DNA of 64,000 nucleotides from Ruegeria sp. SCSIO 43209. GTDB lineage: Bacteria; Pseudomonadota; Alphaproteobacteria; Rhodobacterales; Rhodobacteraceae. A program made the position numbers and the translations under genes. Shown here one piece after another: positions 1 through 8,030 of the stretch. Location of the stretch: the NCBI RefSeq assembly GCF_019904295.1, contig NZ_CP065359.1, positions 1,327,001-1,391,000 of the forward strand, written 5' to 3'. Each line of letters opens with the position of its first letter. Within the stretch, counting starts at the first letter, position 1. The notes under the pieces are model-generated. The model ran no database searches, was not told where the DNA came from, and worked only from the letters and a program-made list of their open reading frames with translations.

Positions 1-1
1 T

Positions 2-1327
2 GCGGCCGGTGCGACCGATTTCCTTGGCTACGATACTGAAAAGGCCGAAGGGCAGGTCGCTGCGTTGGTGGTCGATGGTGTATTGGTCGACAAGATCGAG
101 AAGGGTGGTACCGGCTGGGTCGTAGTCAATCAGACACCGTTCTATGGCGAGGCCGGCGGCCAGGTCGGCGACACCGGTGAAATTCGCAGGCTGGATGAGC
201 GCGACGATATCGCCCGCGTTGAAGACACCAGAAAGTTTGCTGATGGCAAAGTCTATGCTCACAAGGTCACGATTGATCATGGGGCGATCTCAAAAGGTGA
301 CGCAGTTGAGCTGGAAGTCGATCACGCGCGCCGCACGGCCATTCGTGCCAACCACTCCGCGACGCACCTTCTGCATGAAGCTCTGCGCGAGACATTGGGT
401 GACCACGTGGCGCAGCGCGGGTCGCTCAACGCATCAGATCGTTTGCGGTTCGATTTCAGCCATTCCAAGGCTCTGACACTGGAAGAAGTGCAGAAAGTTG
501 AGCGAGAGGTGAACGCATTCATCCGGCAAAACTCAACCGTGGAAACCAGGATTATGACACCTGATGACGCCCGTGAACTGGGCGCTCAAGCTCTGTTCGG
601 TGAGAAATACGGGGATGAGGTGCGCGTGGTTTCGATGGGCAAAGCACCCACCGGCAAAGGCCAGGATGGCGAAACATGGTCGATTGAACTGTGTGGCGGT
701 ACCCATGTGCGCCAGACCGGTGATATCGGAACCTTCGTCGTGCTGGGCGACAGTGCCAGCAGCGCGGGCGTGCGGCGGATCGAGGCTTTGACCGGTGATG
801 ACGCATTTAAGTATCTGTCGAAACAGGATCATCGCCTTTCCTCAATTGCGCTTGAGTTGAAAGCGCAGCCTGATGACGTTGTGGCGCGTGTAAAGACTCT
901 GCTGGATGAGCGTAAGTCGCTGCAAAACGAAGTTGCGCAGTTGCGCCGTGATCTGGCGATGGCCGGAGGTGCGGGGCAGGGCAGTGGCGCTGAAGCGCGC
1001 GATGTAAACGGTGTGGCGTTCTTTGCGCAGTCGCTCTCGGGTGTTTCCGGAAAGGACCTGCCTGCATTGATTGATGAGCACAAAAGCCGTTTGGGTACGG
1101 GCGCAGTATTATTGATTGCTGATACTGGGGGCAAAGCGGCTGTCGCAGCGGGTGTCACTTCGGACCTGACAGACACGGTATCTGCGGTGGATCTGGTCCG
1201 CGCGGCGGTGACTGAACTTGGCGGCAAGGGCGGTGGTGGACGGCCTGACATGGCACAGGGTGGGGGCAAGGATGCCTCGAATGCAGAGGCTGCAATCAAG
1301 GCCGCTGAACAGGTTTTGGGAGGATAA
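2..1327 (+). CDS. alaS: Alanine--tRNA ligase, C-terminal half (cut by window start)
   Basis: The reading frame is open from the first bases, so this is the 3' part of alanyl-tRNA synthetase, which charges tRNA-Ala in the cytoplasm. About 441 residues remain of a family length near 880, so the catalytic aminoacylation core lies outside the window. What is present is the editing (second additional) domain with its zinc-type motif HSATH (bases 353-367) and the CGGTH motif near base 693, which clear mischarged Ser/Gly-tRNA. Then come a coiled-coil linker and the C-Ala domain ending in the glycine-rich stretch [16 protein letters not shown]. The motifs are intact, with no frameshift. The DUF1330 gene starts 1 base after the TAA stop, and its GGAGG sits inside the alaS end, so the two are probably co-transcribed. 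Confidence 0.96.
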   Translation, partial: AAGATDFLGYDTEKAEGQVAALVVDGVLVDKIEKGGTGWVVVNQTPFYGEAGGQVGDTGEIRRLDERDDIARVEDTRKFADGKVYAHKVTIDHGAISKGDAVELEVDHARRTAIRANHSATHLLHEALRETLGDHVAQRGSLNASDRLRFDFSHSKALTLEEVQKVEREVNAFIRQNSTVETRIMTPDDARELGAQALFGEKYGDEVRVVSMGKAPTGKGQDGETWSIELCGGTHVRQTGDIGTFVVLGDSASSAGVRRIEALTGDDAFKYLSKQDHRLSSIALELKAQPDDVVARVKTLLDERKSLQNEVAQLRRDLAMAGGAGQGSGAEARDVNGVAFFAQSLSGVSGKDLPALIDEHKSRLGTGAVLLIADTGGKAAVAAGVTSDLTDTVSAVDLVRAAVTELGGKGGGGRPDMAQGGGKDASNAEAAIKAAEQVLGG

Positions 1328-1328
1328 G

Positions 1329-1616
1329 ATGCCAGCACTTTGGATCGCACACGTCACTGTGACAGACGCCGATGCTTATGGAAAATACGCCGAGCTTGCA
1401 GGGCCGGCAATTGCGGCGCATGGGGGTGAATTCATCGCCCGCGCGGCTCGTTACGTGCAGTTAGAGGGCAAAGAGCGACCACGCAATGTGGTCGCCCGCT
1501 TCCCAACCGTCGAGGCTGCGGTAGAGTGCTACAATTCTCCTGCATATCAGCAGGCACTGGATCATGCCCGTGGCGCCAGCGAGCGAGAGCTGGTGGTCGT
1601 TGAAATTACCGACTGA
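1329..1616 (+). CDS. DUF1330 domain protein
   Basis: A 95-residue protein that begins MPALWIAHVTV and matches the small DUF1330 dimeric alpha/beta-barrel (ferredoxin-like) family in length and pattern. The signs are a WIAHV start, KYAELAGPAIAAHGG in the middle and a FPTVEAAVECYNSPAYQ stretch near the end. The biochemical role of the family is not settled. The start is fixed by GGAGG at 1319-1323, six bases upstream. It lies directly behind alaS and is probably translated from the same message. There is no signal peptide or membrane segment, so it is cytoplasmic. Confidence 0.85.
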   Translation: MPALWIAHVTVTDADAYGKYAELAGPAIAAHGGEFIARAARYVQLEGKERPRNVVARFPTVEAAVECYNSPAYQQALDHARGASERELVVVEITD

Positions 1617-1976
1617 GAATCAGGCTCAATCTACCTTCGCATGAAATTTGCAAATTCTGCCCGGCCCAGAGCCGTGCGACCTGCCATGCATTTTAGTGTG
1701 GGCGGCTCTTCACGATCGCTCTGAATTTATACACATTATTACAATGGGTTGTGCGTGCTTCCTGTTGATTTTGAACATATTTCTCTGTCCGATTGTGGCA
1801 CTTCGCGCCACTTTCTTGCGCGGAAATGGTCACGAAATGTGACGAATTTCCGCCGTTTTTTCCGCTCAATCTCGGATTTGATTGCGTGACAACCACGGTT
1901 TGCGGATATGGTCCGGTATACAGATGGGTTCTGATCCACGCAGTTTGCAGGGACTAATAGGACTCGAGGGACAGGC
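1617..1976. other. Intergenic region, no gene seen
   Basis: This 360-base gap separates the DUF1330 gene from the transglutaminase-like peptidase gene. The one structured element is the nested inverted repeat and T-run at 1821-1861, listed separately, plus a small hairpin (GTGGC/GCCAC) at about 1796-1812. The rest presumably holds the promoter of the 1977 gene. No convincing short ORF was seen. Confidence 0.6.
1821..1861 (+). terminator. Nested inverted repeat followed by T6, terminator-like
   Basis: The outer arms CGGAAAT (1821-1827) and ATTTCCG (1846-1852) enclose the inner arms GTCAC (1829-1833) and GTGAC (1839-1843). Three bases after the outer stem comes TTTTTT. The shape fits a rho-independent terminator on the plus strand, though the inner GTCAC/GTGAC could also be an operator. 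It is more than 200 bases from the previous stop codon, so its gene is uncertain. Confidence 0.55.
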
Positions 1977-2597
1977 ATGAAATTCTTTGGTACGACCTTA
2001 GACGCCCACTTAAAGAGCGCTGCCAAGCTTGGCGGGCTGTTTGGTTTGGCTATCCTGATTAACGGTTCGCTGTTGTTTGGGACTGAAGCATCGGCGAAAG
2101 ATGCCGCGTTTATCCCGAGTATCGCTGCCTCGCCACCACCCTCGGGTGCGCGTCAGCTTTGCGGTAAATATTCCTGGGCATGTGCGCAAAAAGGTATCGG
2201 TTCCTTATCTACCAGCCAAGAATTGAAGCTTGTCAAAGAGATCAACCGCCGCGTTAATCGATCCACGCGAGAGGTCACGGATCAGTCGCAATACAAAACC
2301 AGTGAACTTTGGGCGCTTCCAACGTCGCGCGGTGGTGACTGCGAAGATTTTGCGCTTCTAAAGAAAAGAGATTTGATCCAGGCTGGTTTCGACCCTCGTA
2401 AACTACTGCTCGCGACAGTGTTGGATACGCGCAGAAACTCTCATGCTGTTTTGGTCTATCGGTCAAGCGACGGCGATCTGGTTCTGGATAATTTGACCAA
2501 TCAGATCAAGCCTTGGAAGGCGACGCGCTATCTGTTCCTGAGGATGCAAGATCCTAAGCAGCCCGCCAGATGGCTGGGAGTTTATGGAAAAAGCTGA
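1977..2597 (+). CDS. Bacterial transglutaminase-like cysteine peptidase (BTLCP/C93 type)
   Basis: A 206-residue exported protein. Residues 1-40 form a signal region, with a hydrophobic stretch LFGLAILINGSLLFG and a likely cut after ASA. The mature part carries a papain/transglutaminase-fold triad: C122 in GGDCEDFA, H156 in NSHAVLV and D171 in VLDNL. This is the pattern of the BTLCP family (Pfam PF06035), which in other bacteria includes LapG-like periplasmic proteases that cleave biofilm adhesins. Whether this copy is a true LapG cannot be said, because no LapD or adhesin gene is nearby. It stands alone, with a long gap upstream and convergent to the next gene. Confidence 0.85.
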   Translation: MKFFGTTLDAHLKSAAKLGGLFGLAILINGSLLFGTEASAKDAAFIPSIAASPPPSGARQLCGKYSWACAQKGIGSLSTSQELKLVKEINRRVNRSTREVTDQSQYKTSELWALPTSRGGDCEDFALLKKRDLIQAGFDPRKLLLATVLDTRRNSHAVLVYRSSDGDLVLDNLTNQIKPWKATRYLFLRMQDPKQPARWLGVYGKS

Positions 2598-2618
2598 GTT
2601 CTTCGACCTCAACTAGAG

Positions 2619-2645
2619 TGGGCGGGTGCATCTGCACGCCGCCCA
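2619..2645 (+). terminator. Hairpin after the BTLCP gene
   Basis: The arms TGGGCGG (2619-2625) and CCGCCCA (2639-2645) enclose a second stem GTGCA/TGCAC with a two-base loop. Together they form a stem of about 12 bp with a single bulge, 22 bases after the stop codon. There is no T-run, so it is a likely but imperfect terminator or 3' stabiliser between two convergent genes. Confidence 0.4.
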
Positions 2646-2698
2646 TCCGCTATTCTCGTCAGTGGCGCTATGGTCGCGCACAACCCTGATCGAAGGAA

Positions 2699-3547
2699 TT
2701 AATGACCGCGATCATCCTCTTTTTCGCGCTCAGCTCTGCGTTCTTGGGATTTGGCCCTGTCTTTGACCCGTTTGGCTTCGGCTATTGACAGTTTTCCCAA
2801 ACGCTCTTGCGACTGCCGGGCACTTTCCCGGTACATCTTGGCGTTAGCGGCATGTTGTTGTGCGTAGGCACGTTGCTCATTAGCCCAAGCTTGGCTTTCT
2901 TTGGCCCACCCAGCAAACAGTCGCGCTTGTTCCCTTGCCTGCTTCGCACCCTTTTTATCGCCAGCGTCACGTAGTTGCTTGGCTTTTTCAGAATAGTCTT
3001 TAGCCGTTTGCCGGTGCTGCTTGATTGTCTTTCTTTTATCTTTGACTCTTTCCCTGTATTCCCTTGCCTTTTCACGCTCTTCTTTCGCCTTTTTCCTGTT
3101 TTCCTTTGCCTTTTTTCTTTCTTCCTTAGCTTTTTCGTCGTCGCCGTTTGGCTTCTCAGGCGTATCGGGCGTGTCAGGCGTATCAGGCGTATCGGGTGTG
3201 ACCGGGGTATCAGGCCTATCGCGCTCGGTTCTTTCGTCTGAGGCACCGTCACCCGTGCGCTGCGGGTTAATGCCGATGCTCGCCGTAGGCAAGTCAGTCA
3301 AAACAGCTGCAAATCTCGGGCAATCAAGAATTGTACGCTCCAGGATCGACTCGAAGTCGGCGCGCCGTTGGATGTAACGGAGCATGCCTGAAGTAACCAC
3401 GTCGCAGGCACAAAGAGTGTTCGACGAAACAGACTGTTTGGCCGTGCTCACTGTGCAAGTACCAGCCGCCTGAGCGGAATTTCCGAAGATGAAGGGTAAG
3501 ATTGCGGAAGCAAAAGCAATCGATAACAGTTTGGATTTGATGCGCAT
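2699..3547 (-). CDS. Secreted protein with DTP repeats and charged coiled coil
   Basis: A 282-residue protein that I do not recognise. The start is placed at the ATG of MRIKSKLL because AAGGAG lies seven bases upstream; a GTG 18 bases earlier overlaps that site and is less likely. It has a signal peptide ending near NSAQA, then a cysteine-containing globular segment of about 75 residues (CTVS, LCACD, LDCPRF). Next is a run of five D-T/V-T-P units (VTPDTPDTPDTPDTP), then about 150 residues very rich in K, E, R, Q and A. That tail has a heptad-like pattern (EKAKEERKKAKENRKKAKEE) and should form a long coiled coil. A periplasmic or envelope location is inferred. It may be a structural or cell-wall-binding protein. 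Confidence 0.7.
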   Translation of the reverse strand: MRIKSKLLSIAFASAILPFIFGNSAQAAGTCTVSTAKQSVSSNTLCACDVVTSGMLRYIQRRADFESILERTILDCPRFAAVLTDLPTASIGINPQRTGDGASDERTERDRPDTPVTPDTPDTPDTPDTPEKPNGDDEKAKEERKKAKENRKKAKEEREKAREYRERVKDKRKTIKQHRQTAKDYSEKAKQLRDAGDKKGAKQAREQARLFAGWAKESQAWANEQRAYAQQHAANAKMYRESARQSQERLGKLSIAEAKRVKDRAKSQERRAEREKEDDRGH

Positions 3548-3704
3548 CGCACGCTCCTTAAGCACTCGTTAACTAAATTGCCGTATACTCAAACGGCGTC
3601 ACACTTTGAACACAAAGTCCTCTTTCTATCGCCTATTTTCAAGCAAACTTTCTGTTGGATTTCTGTGATCCAGCTCACTCAAACACGATTAATCCATAAA
3701 AAAC

Positions 3705-3741
3705 AAAAAGAAGACCTGCTGTTGCACCAGGTCTTCTTTTT
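3705..3741. terminator. Bidirectional rho-independent terminator
   Basis: The 14-bp perfect arms AAAAAGAAGACCTG (3705-3718) and CAGGTCTTCTTTTT (3728-3741) are separated by a nine-base loop. The A-tract and T-tract make it work in both directions. It lies 80 bases beyond the typA stop, so it should end typA transcription on the minus strand. Confidence 0.9.
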
Positions 3742-3820
3742 CTGTGTTGTTTCTAGCCTGACGCAAAAATGTCACGAATGTGGCAATGTTTCCAAAACGT
3801 GAACAAGTTCACAGCATTGA

Positions 3821-5638
3821 TCAGGCTGATTTTGACATTCGTTTACGCTCGTGCGGATCCAGATAACGTTTGCGAAGCCGGATCGCATTGGGTGTAACCT
3901 CGACCAGTTCATCGTCGTCGATATAGGCGATTGCCTCTTCAAGCGAGAACTGAATATGAGGGGTCAGCCTTACTGCGTCGTCCGAGCCGCTGGCACGCAC
4001 GTTTGTCAGCTTCTTACCTTTCAGCGGATTCACTTCCAGATCGTTGTCTCGCGAATGCTCTCCGATCACCATGCCCTGATAGACATCAGTTTGCGGGCCA
4101 ACGAACATGCGGCCACGCTCTTCCAAATTCCAAAGCGCATAGGCAACCGCCTGGCCGTTTTCCATCGAGATCAGAACACCTGCGCGTCGGCCGGGGATCT
4201 GTCCTTTATGGGCCGCCCAGCCGTGGAAGACACGGTTCAAGACACCAGTTCCACGTGTGTCGGTCAGGAACTCTCCGTGATAGCCGATCAGGCCACGAGA
4301 CGGCACGTGGGCGATGATCCGGGTCTTGCCTGCCCCTGCAGGGCGCATTTCAGCCAGTTCACCTTTGCGCGCACCCGTGATTTTCTCGATCACCGCGCCA
4401 GAATATTCATCATCCACATCGATCGTGACTTCTTCGATAGGTTCAAGGCGCTGGCCGTCCTCCTCGCGGAACAAAACCTGTGGGCGAGAGATGCTAAGCT
4501 CGAATCCTTCGCGACGCATGTTTTCGATCAGAACACCCATCTGCAATTCGCCGCGACCAGCAACCTCGAAGGCTTCGCCGCCGGGCGTGTCGCTGATGCG
4601 GATGGCTACGTTCGATTCGGCTTCTTTCATCAGGCGATCACGAATGACCCGAGACTGAACCTTTTTGCCGTCACGACCGGCCAGCGGGGAATCGTTTATG
4701 CCGAAGGTCACTGTGATGGTTGGCGGATCGATAGGCTGGGCAGGTAGGGCCTCTTCGACTTGCGGTGATACAAGGGAATCTGCCACGGTGGCTTTGCTCA
4801 TACCCGCAATCGTGACAATGTCGCCTGCTTCAGCGACGTCAATGGGTTGTTGAGCTAATCCACGGAATGCAAGGATTTTCGACGCGCGGAAGCTTTCAAT
4901 CTGGGTGCCATCTCGGCTGAGTGCCTTGAGGCTGTCACCTGCTTTCAGAGTTCCACTTTCCACACGACCGGTCAGAATGCGACCGATGAATGGATCGCTG
5001 CCCAAAGTGGTGGCGAGCATCCTGAACGGTTCGTCCTTTTTCTCGATCTGCTTGGGGGCGGGGACGTGATCAACGATCAGATCGAACAGGGCGGTCAAGT
5101 CCTTGCGCGGACCGTCAAGCTCCATATCGGCCCAGCCGGACCGGCCCGAAGCATACATGGCCGGGAAGTCCAGCTGATCGTCATCGGCGCCCAAGTTGGC
5201 GAAAAGGTCGAAACATTCGTCCAGCGCGCGATCAGGCTCGGCATCGGGTTTGTCGACCTTGTTCAGCACGACAATCGGGCGCAGGCCCAAAGCCAACGCC
5301 TTTGAGGTCACGAATTTGGTTTGCGGCATCGGGCCTTCGGCGGCGTCGACCAGCAGTACAACGCCGTCGACCATGCTGAGAATACGTTCGACTTCCCCAC
5401 CGAAATCAGCGTGGCCGGGGGTGTCGACGATGTTAATGCGGGTATCCTTCCACTCAACGCTGGTGGCTTTGGCCAGGATGGTAATGCCGCGTTCGCGTTC
5501 CAGGTCGTTGCTGTCCATGGCGCGTTCTGCCACGGCCTGGTTTTCCCGGAACGCGCCGGATTGTTTAAGCAGCTCATCCACCAGGGTCGTCTTGCCGTGG
5601 TCCACGTGAGCGATGATTGCGATGTTGCGCAGGTCCAT
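3821..5638 (-). CDS. typA: Translational GTPase TypA/BipA
   Basis: A 605-residue ribosome-binding GTPase of the EF-G/LepA class that helps 50S assembly and growth under stress. The G-domain motifs are intact: [10 protein letters not shown] at residues 10-19, RGIT at 50-53, DTPGH at 72-76 and NKVDK at 126-130. After these come the beta-barrel domain, the EF-G III/V-like domains ([17 protein letters not shown]) and the BipA-specific C-terminal domain with [18 protein letters not shown]. The length matches the family. The gene is single, with a strong terminator after it; the SMR transporter gene 77 bases upstream points the same way, so they may share transcription. Confidence 0.97.
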   Translation of the reverse strand: MDLRNIAIIAHVDHGKTTLVDELLKQSGAFRENQAVAERAMDSNDLERERGITILAKATSVEWKDTRINIVDTPGHADFGGEVERILSMVDGVVLLVDAAEGPMPQTKFVTSKALALGLRPIVVLNKVDKPDAEPDRALDECFDLFANLGADDDQLDFPAMYASGRSGWADMELDGPRKDLTALFDLIVDHVPAPKQIEKKDEPFRMLATTLGSDPFIGRILTGRVESGTLKAGDSLKALSRDGTQIESFRASKILAFRGLAQQPIDVAEAGDIVTIAGMSKATVADSLVSPQVEEALPAQPIDPPTITVTFGINDSPLAGRDGKKVQSRVIRDRLMKEAESNVAIRISDTPGGEAFEVAGRGELQMGVLIENMRREGFELSISRPQVLFREEDGQRLEPIEEVTIDVDDEYSGAVIEKITGARKGELAEMRPAGAGKTRIIAHVPSRGLIGYHGEFLTDTRGTGVLNRVFHGWAAHKGQIPGRRAGVLISMENGQAVAYALWNLEERGRMFVGPQTDVYQGMVIGEHSRDNDLEVNPLKGKKLTNVRASGSDDAVRLTPHIQFSLEEAIAYIDDDELVEVTPNAIRLRKRYLDPHERKRMSKSA

Positions 5639-5714
5639 GAGAGGTCAGCCTTTGAACGGGAAGTTGCCGCGCGCATAACGCGGCGCGACAAAATATACCA
5701 GCCCTAACCGGCGG

Positions 5715-6050
5715 TCAGTAGCCCGCTGTGGCTGAAAACAGGTGGATGATCAGAATGCCACTCAAAATCATGCCCAAACCCAAGACTGCGGGCCAATCGA
5801 GTTTTTGGCCAAAAACCAGAAATCCAATCAGTGCGATCAGGGCAATACCAAGGCCCGACCAAATTGCATAGACAATGCCCACAGGCATGACCTTTAACGT
5901 GAGGGCCATAAGATAAAAGGCCGACCCATAGCCAACCACGACAAGAGCCGATGGCCAAAATCGCGTAAACTGATGGCTAGCCTGCAACGCAGTCGTGCCG
6001 ATGGTTTCCGCGATAACAGCCAACATTAGGATTAGGTAGGTCTTTGGCAC
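5715..6050 (-). CDS. Small multidrug resistance (SMR) family transporter
   Basis: A 111-residue inner-membrane protein with four predicted helices, the standard SMR size. E15, in AVIAETIGTT, is the proton/substrate-coupling glutamate of the family, and YAIWSGLGIALIALIG is the typical helix 3 signature. SMR proteins exchange cationic drugs or small organic cations for protons as antiparallel dimers. From sequence alone I cannot separate an EmrE/QacE drug pump from a guanidinium (Gdx) exporter, although the W-S-G-L-G stretch resembles the drug-pump branch. It lies upstream of typA on the same strand. Confidence 0.9.
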   Translation of the reverse strand: MPKTYLILMLAVIAETIGTTALQASHQFTRFWPSALVVVGYGSAFYLMALTLKVMPVGIVYAIWSGLGIALIALIGFLVFGQKLDWPAVLGLGMILSGILIIHLFSATAGY

Positions 6051-6119
6051 GAGCGATGCCTCTCTGAATTATCGCGAAAGGTTGAGCATACTTGCGATCA
6101 TTTGGGCAAGGGGATTCAC

Positions 6120-6161
6120 ATGCAGATGATCAAAACCCTAACTTTACCAAAGGTCAGGTAA
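6120..6161 (+). CDS. Possible 13-codon leader ORF before a small hairpin
   Basis: A start codon with a good Shine-Dalgarno (AAGGGG six bases upstream) opens a 13-residue ORF reading MQMIKTLTLPKVR. Two bases after its stop lies a short stem CCCGA/TCGGG (6163-6176) followed by CTTTT. The arrangement resembles a leader peptide with an attenuator, but the peptide has no run of one amino acid to explain control. Treat it as a candidate only; the next ORF on this strand starts at 6237. Confidence 0.25.
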   Translation: MQMIKTLTLPKVR

Positions 6162-6236
6162 ACCCGACTATTCGGGCTTTTGCATTCGTGCTAAACACTC
6201 GATTGTTTTTAGTGTGTTTTTAATGAGTTTGATAAG

Positions 6237-6368
6237 ATGACGACTTTTGCAAAATCGGTCATTATCGCTTCGGTTTTGATTGTGGCGTTGGGGTGGCTTG
6301 CAGACGGGGGGTCCGTCGACATTGATGCAGCCCAGAATGTTGAGCGGTTCACAGGTTTTCCGGTTTAG
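6237..6368 (+). CDS. Possible 43-residue membrane or exported peptide
   Basis: A short ORF that starts MTTFAKSVIIASVLIVALGW, which is an N-terminal hydrophobic helix, followed by an acidic, polar tail ending in RFTGFPV. It has a strong terminator 24 bases after its stop, and no other plus-strand gene explains that terminator. The Shine-Dalgarno is weak. It is not a family I know. A single-pass membrane micro-protein is possible, as is a non-coding RNA with a chance ORF. Confidence 0.4.
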   Translation: MTTFAKSVIIASVLIVALGWLADGGSVDIDAAQNVERFTGFPV

Positions 6369-6391
6369 GCGCCCACCGAGCGATATCCTCG

Positions 6392-6415
6392 AAAAGGAGC
6401 TTTCGGGCTCCTTTT
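6392..6415. terminator. Bidirectional rho-independent terminator
   Basis: The perfect arms AAAAGGAGC (6392-6400) and GCTCCTTTT (6407-6415) have a six-base loop, with more T on the plus strand. It sits between the 43-aa ORF (plus) and the 81-aa gene (minus), and should end both. Confidence 0.9.
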
Positions 6416-6440
6416 CTTTTCTTCAGACGCTAAGAAATCT

Positions 6441-6686
6441 TTACTGCTTTTCGATCGCTTTCAGCTTGGATCGGTGTTCAGACAGTCTTTTCACCACGAA
6501 TTGCCGCGCCTTGCGTTCCGCCAGCCTAACCCGGATTTCGGTCAAGAACGCTTCTTCCAGAGATTGCGAGGCTGCACCGAGAACGTCTCCAACCTCCACA
6601 AAGAATCGATCCTCGCCCGTCTCGTCCATAACCTTCATCGTGTCCTCGGCCAATCTGGCGGCGAGGGTAGTGATGGTATCGGACAT
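6441..6686 (-). CDS. Small conserved-looking hypothetical protein (81 aa)
   Basis: An 81-residue acidic, helical protein, MSDTITTLAARLAED onward, with no signal peptide, membrane segment or motif that I can name. Its ATG overlaps the TGA of the upstream alpha/beta hydrolase by one base, so the two are translationally coupled and form an operon that ends at the 6392-6415 terminator. The coupling and good codon structure support a real gene. A role tied to the hydrolase is inferred only from position. Confidence 0.75.
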   Translation of the reverse strand: MSDTITTLAARLAEDTMKVMDETGEDRFFVEVGDVLGAASQSLEEAFLTEIRVRLAERKARQFVVKRLSEHRSKLKAIEKQ

Positions 6687-7339
6687 CAGCGCGTATTCTC
6701 TGTCAGGCGGCGTTTCACGTAATCCGTCACATCTGTCATCAGCGTGTCCATGTGGCGGTCTTGGAAGAAGTGATCGGCACCTTCCACCTCATTATGGGTG
6801 ATGGTGATACCCTTTTGTTCATGTAGCTTTCCGACCAGAGACGCAGTGTCTGCAGGTGGTGCCACACGGTCCGCCAATCCGTTGATGATCAAGCCAGAAG
6901 ACGGGCAGGGTGCCAGGAACGAAAAGTCGTACATGTTTGCGGGCGGCGATACACTGATGAAGCCAGTGATCTCGGGGCGGCGCATCAGAAGCTGCATTCC
7001 GATCCATGCACCGAACGAGAACCCAGCGACCCAGCAATGCTTGGAGTTGTTGTTCATCGACTGAAGGTAATCCAGCGCTGATGCTGCATCGCTCAGCTCA
7101 CCTACACCCTGGTCATACTCGCCCTGGCTGCGACCAACGCCGCGAAAGTTAAAACGCAGAACCGTGAAGCCCATGTTGTAAAAGGCGTAATGCAGGTTAT
7201 AGACCACCTTGTTGTTCATGGTCCCGCCAAATTGTGGATGCGGGTGAAGCACGATAGCGATCGGTGCGTCTTTTTCCTTTTGCGGGTGGTAGCGGCCTTC
7301 CAGGCGGCCTTCGGGTCCGGGAAAAATCACCTCGGGCAT
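6686..7339 (-). CDS. Alpha/beta hydrolase
   Basis: A 217-residue cytoplasmic alpha/beta-hydrolase of the short-chain type sometimes annotated as a dienelactone-hydrolase-like protein. It shows the oxyanion-hole segment HPHPQFGGTM (33-42), the nucleophile elbow GFSFGA (Ser near 107), an acid in NGLADRVAPP and a late histidine in GADHFF, so the triad looks complete. The substrate is unknown. There is no signal peptide. It is the first gene of a two-gene minus-strand unit and lies divergent to the iscR-suf operon. Confidence 0.9.
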   Translation of the reverse strand: MPEVIFPGPEGRLEGRYHPQKEKDAPIAIVLHPHPQFGGTMNNKVVYNLHYAFYNMGFTVLRFNFRGVGRSQGEYDQGVGELSDAASALDYLQSMNNNSKHCWVAGFSFGAWIGMQLLMRRPEITGFISVSPPANMYDFSFLAPCPSSGLIINGLADRVAPPADTASLVGKLHEQKGITITHNEVEGADHFFQDRHMDTLMTDVTDYVKRRLTENTR

Positions 7340-7405
7340 GTGTGCTTTGGTCCTGTTTTTTGACGCGTCGGCCCCGAGATTATCTTGACGGTAATCCTCA
7401 GGTAC

Positions 7406-7422
7406 CTTAGAACGGTTCTAAT
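7406..7422. promoter_or_regulatory. Irr-type iron control element (ICE) upstream of iscR-suf
   Basis: The palindrome TTAGAAC-G-GTTCTAA (7407-7421) has two perfect 7-base half-sites around one base. It fits the ICE motif TTTAGAA-N3-TTCTAAA bound by Irr in alphaproteobacteria at all but the outermost positions. It lies about 96 bases before the iscR start. The predicted role is control of Fe-S assembly genes by iron and heme status. That is inference from motif and position; no Irr gene is in this window. Confidence 0.7.
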
Positions 7423-7517
7423 TACATTGTGTCGCGTGAAAACGCTGTCAGTGGGAGATACGCACTGGCTCGGGCGACGTCAATGTTTTCGCGCAGTTCT
7501 TGCCTGAAGGAAACAAA

Positions 7518-7976
7518 ATGAAGCTGTCGACCAAAGGCCGCTATGCGATGGTTGCGCTGGCGGATATCGCCCTTCAGTCCTCGGACAAACTTGTCACGTT
7601 GGGCGAGATTTCCGAACGTCAGGATATTTCACTACCGTATTTGGAGCAGCTTTTTGTGAAACTTCGCCGAGCTGATCTGGTCAGTTCAGTACGCGGACCG
7701 GGTGGGGGCTATCGCCTGGCGCGACCTGCCTCGGAAATCCGTGTGGTCGAGATACTGGCCGCGGTTGATGAGACGGTGGATGCGATGCACAAGGGGGCAG
7801 GTGCCTCGGGCGCGTCTTCGGGCAGCCGGGCGCAGTCACTGACCAATCGGTTGTGGGAAAGCCTGAGCGCGAATGTTTACGTATTCCTGCATCAAACGCG
7901 GCTGTCGGATGTAATCCGGAATGATCTTGCACCGTGTCCTGCTGTTCCCAGCTTGTTCGCAGTCGTGGACGATTGA
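7518..7976 (+). CDS. iscR: Rrf2-family regulator, IscR type, without the cysteine triad
   Basis: A 152-residue winged-helix regulator, first gene of the suf operon. The start is the ATG of MKLSTKGRYAMVALAD, with AAGGA seven bases before it; an in-frame start 18 bases upstream is unlikely. The Rrf2 DNA-binding part is clear (ISERQDISLPYLEQLFVKLRRADLVSSVRGPGGGYRLAR, residues 31-69). In Escherichia coli IscR three cysteines after the wing bind a 2Fe-2S cluster. Here that region (residues 84-115) has none, and the only cysteine is C140 near the C-terminus. IscR of the related Rhodobacter sphaeroides is known to lack most of these ligands. It probably represses its own suf operon. Confidence 0.92.
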   Translation: MKLSTKGRYAMVALADIALQSSDKLVTLGEISERQDISLPYLEQLFVKLRRADLVSSVRGPGGGYRLARPASEIRVVEILAAVDETVDAMHKGAGASGASSGSRAQSLTNRLWESLSANVYVFLHQTRLSDVIRNDLAPCPAVPSLFAVVDD

Positions 7977-8030
7977 TCTGATGACGTGTTTCTGTGTTCC
8001 GTCAAAACCCATCTTGGAAAAGATACATCT

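Noticed and set aside
3130..3230. Short tandem repeats (GGCGTATC-like units) that could suggest a CRISPR or intergenic repeat
   Set aside because: They are in-frame codons for the DTP repeats of the secreted protein; no spacers of unique sequence. No CRISPR array was seen anywhere in the window.
3799..3812. Palindrome GTGAAC-AA-GTTCAC behind typA
   Set aside because: Short, between typA and its terminator, no promoter nearby; likely chance.
3851..4747. 298-codon plus-strand frame opposite typA
   Set aside because: Shadow of typA; typical antisense composition.
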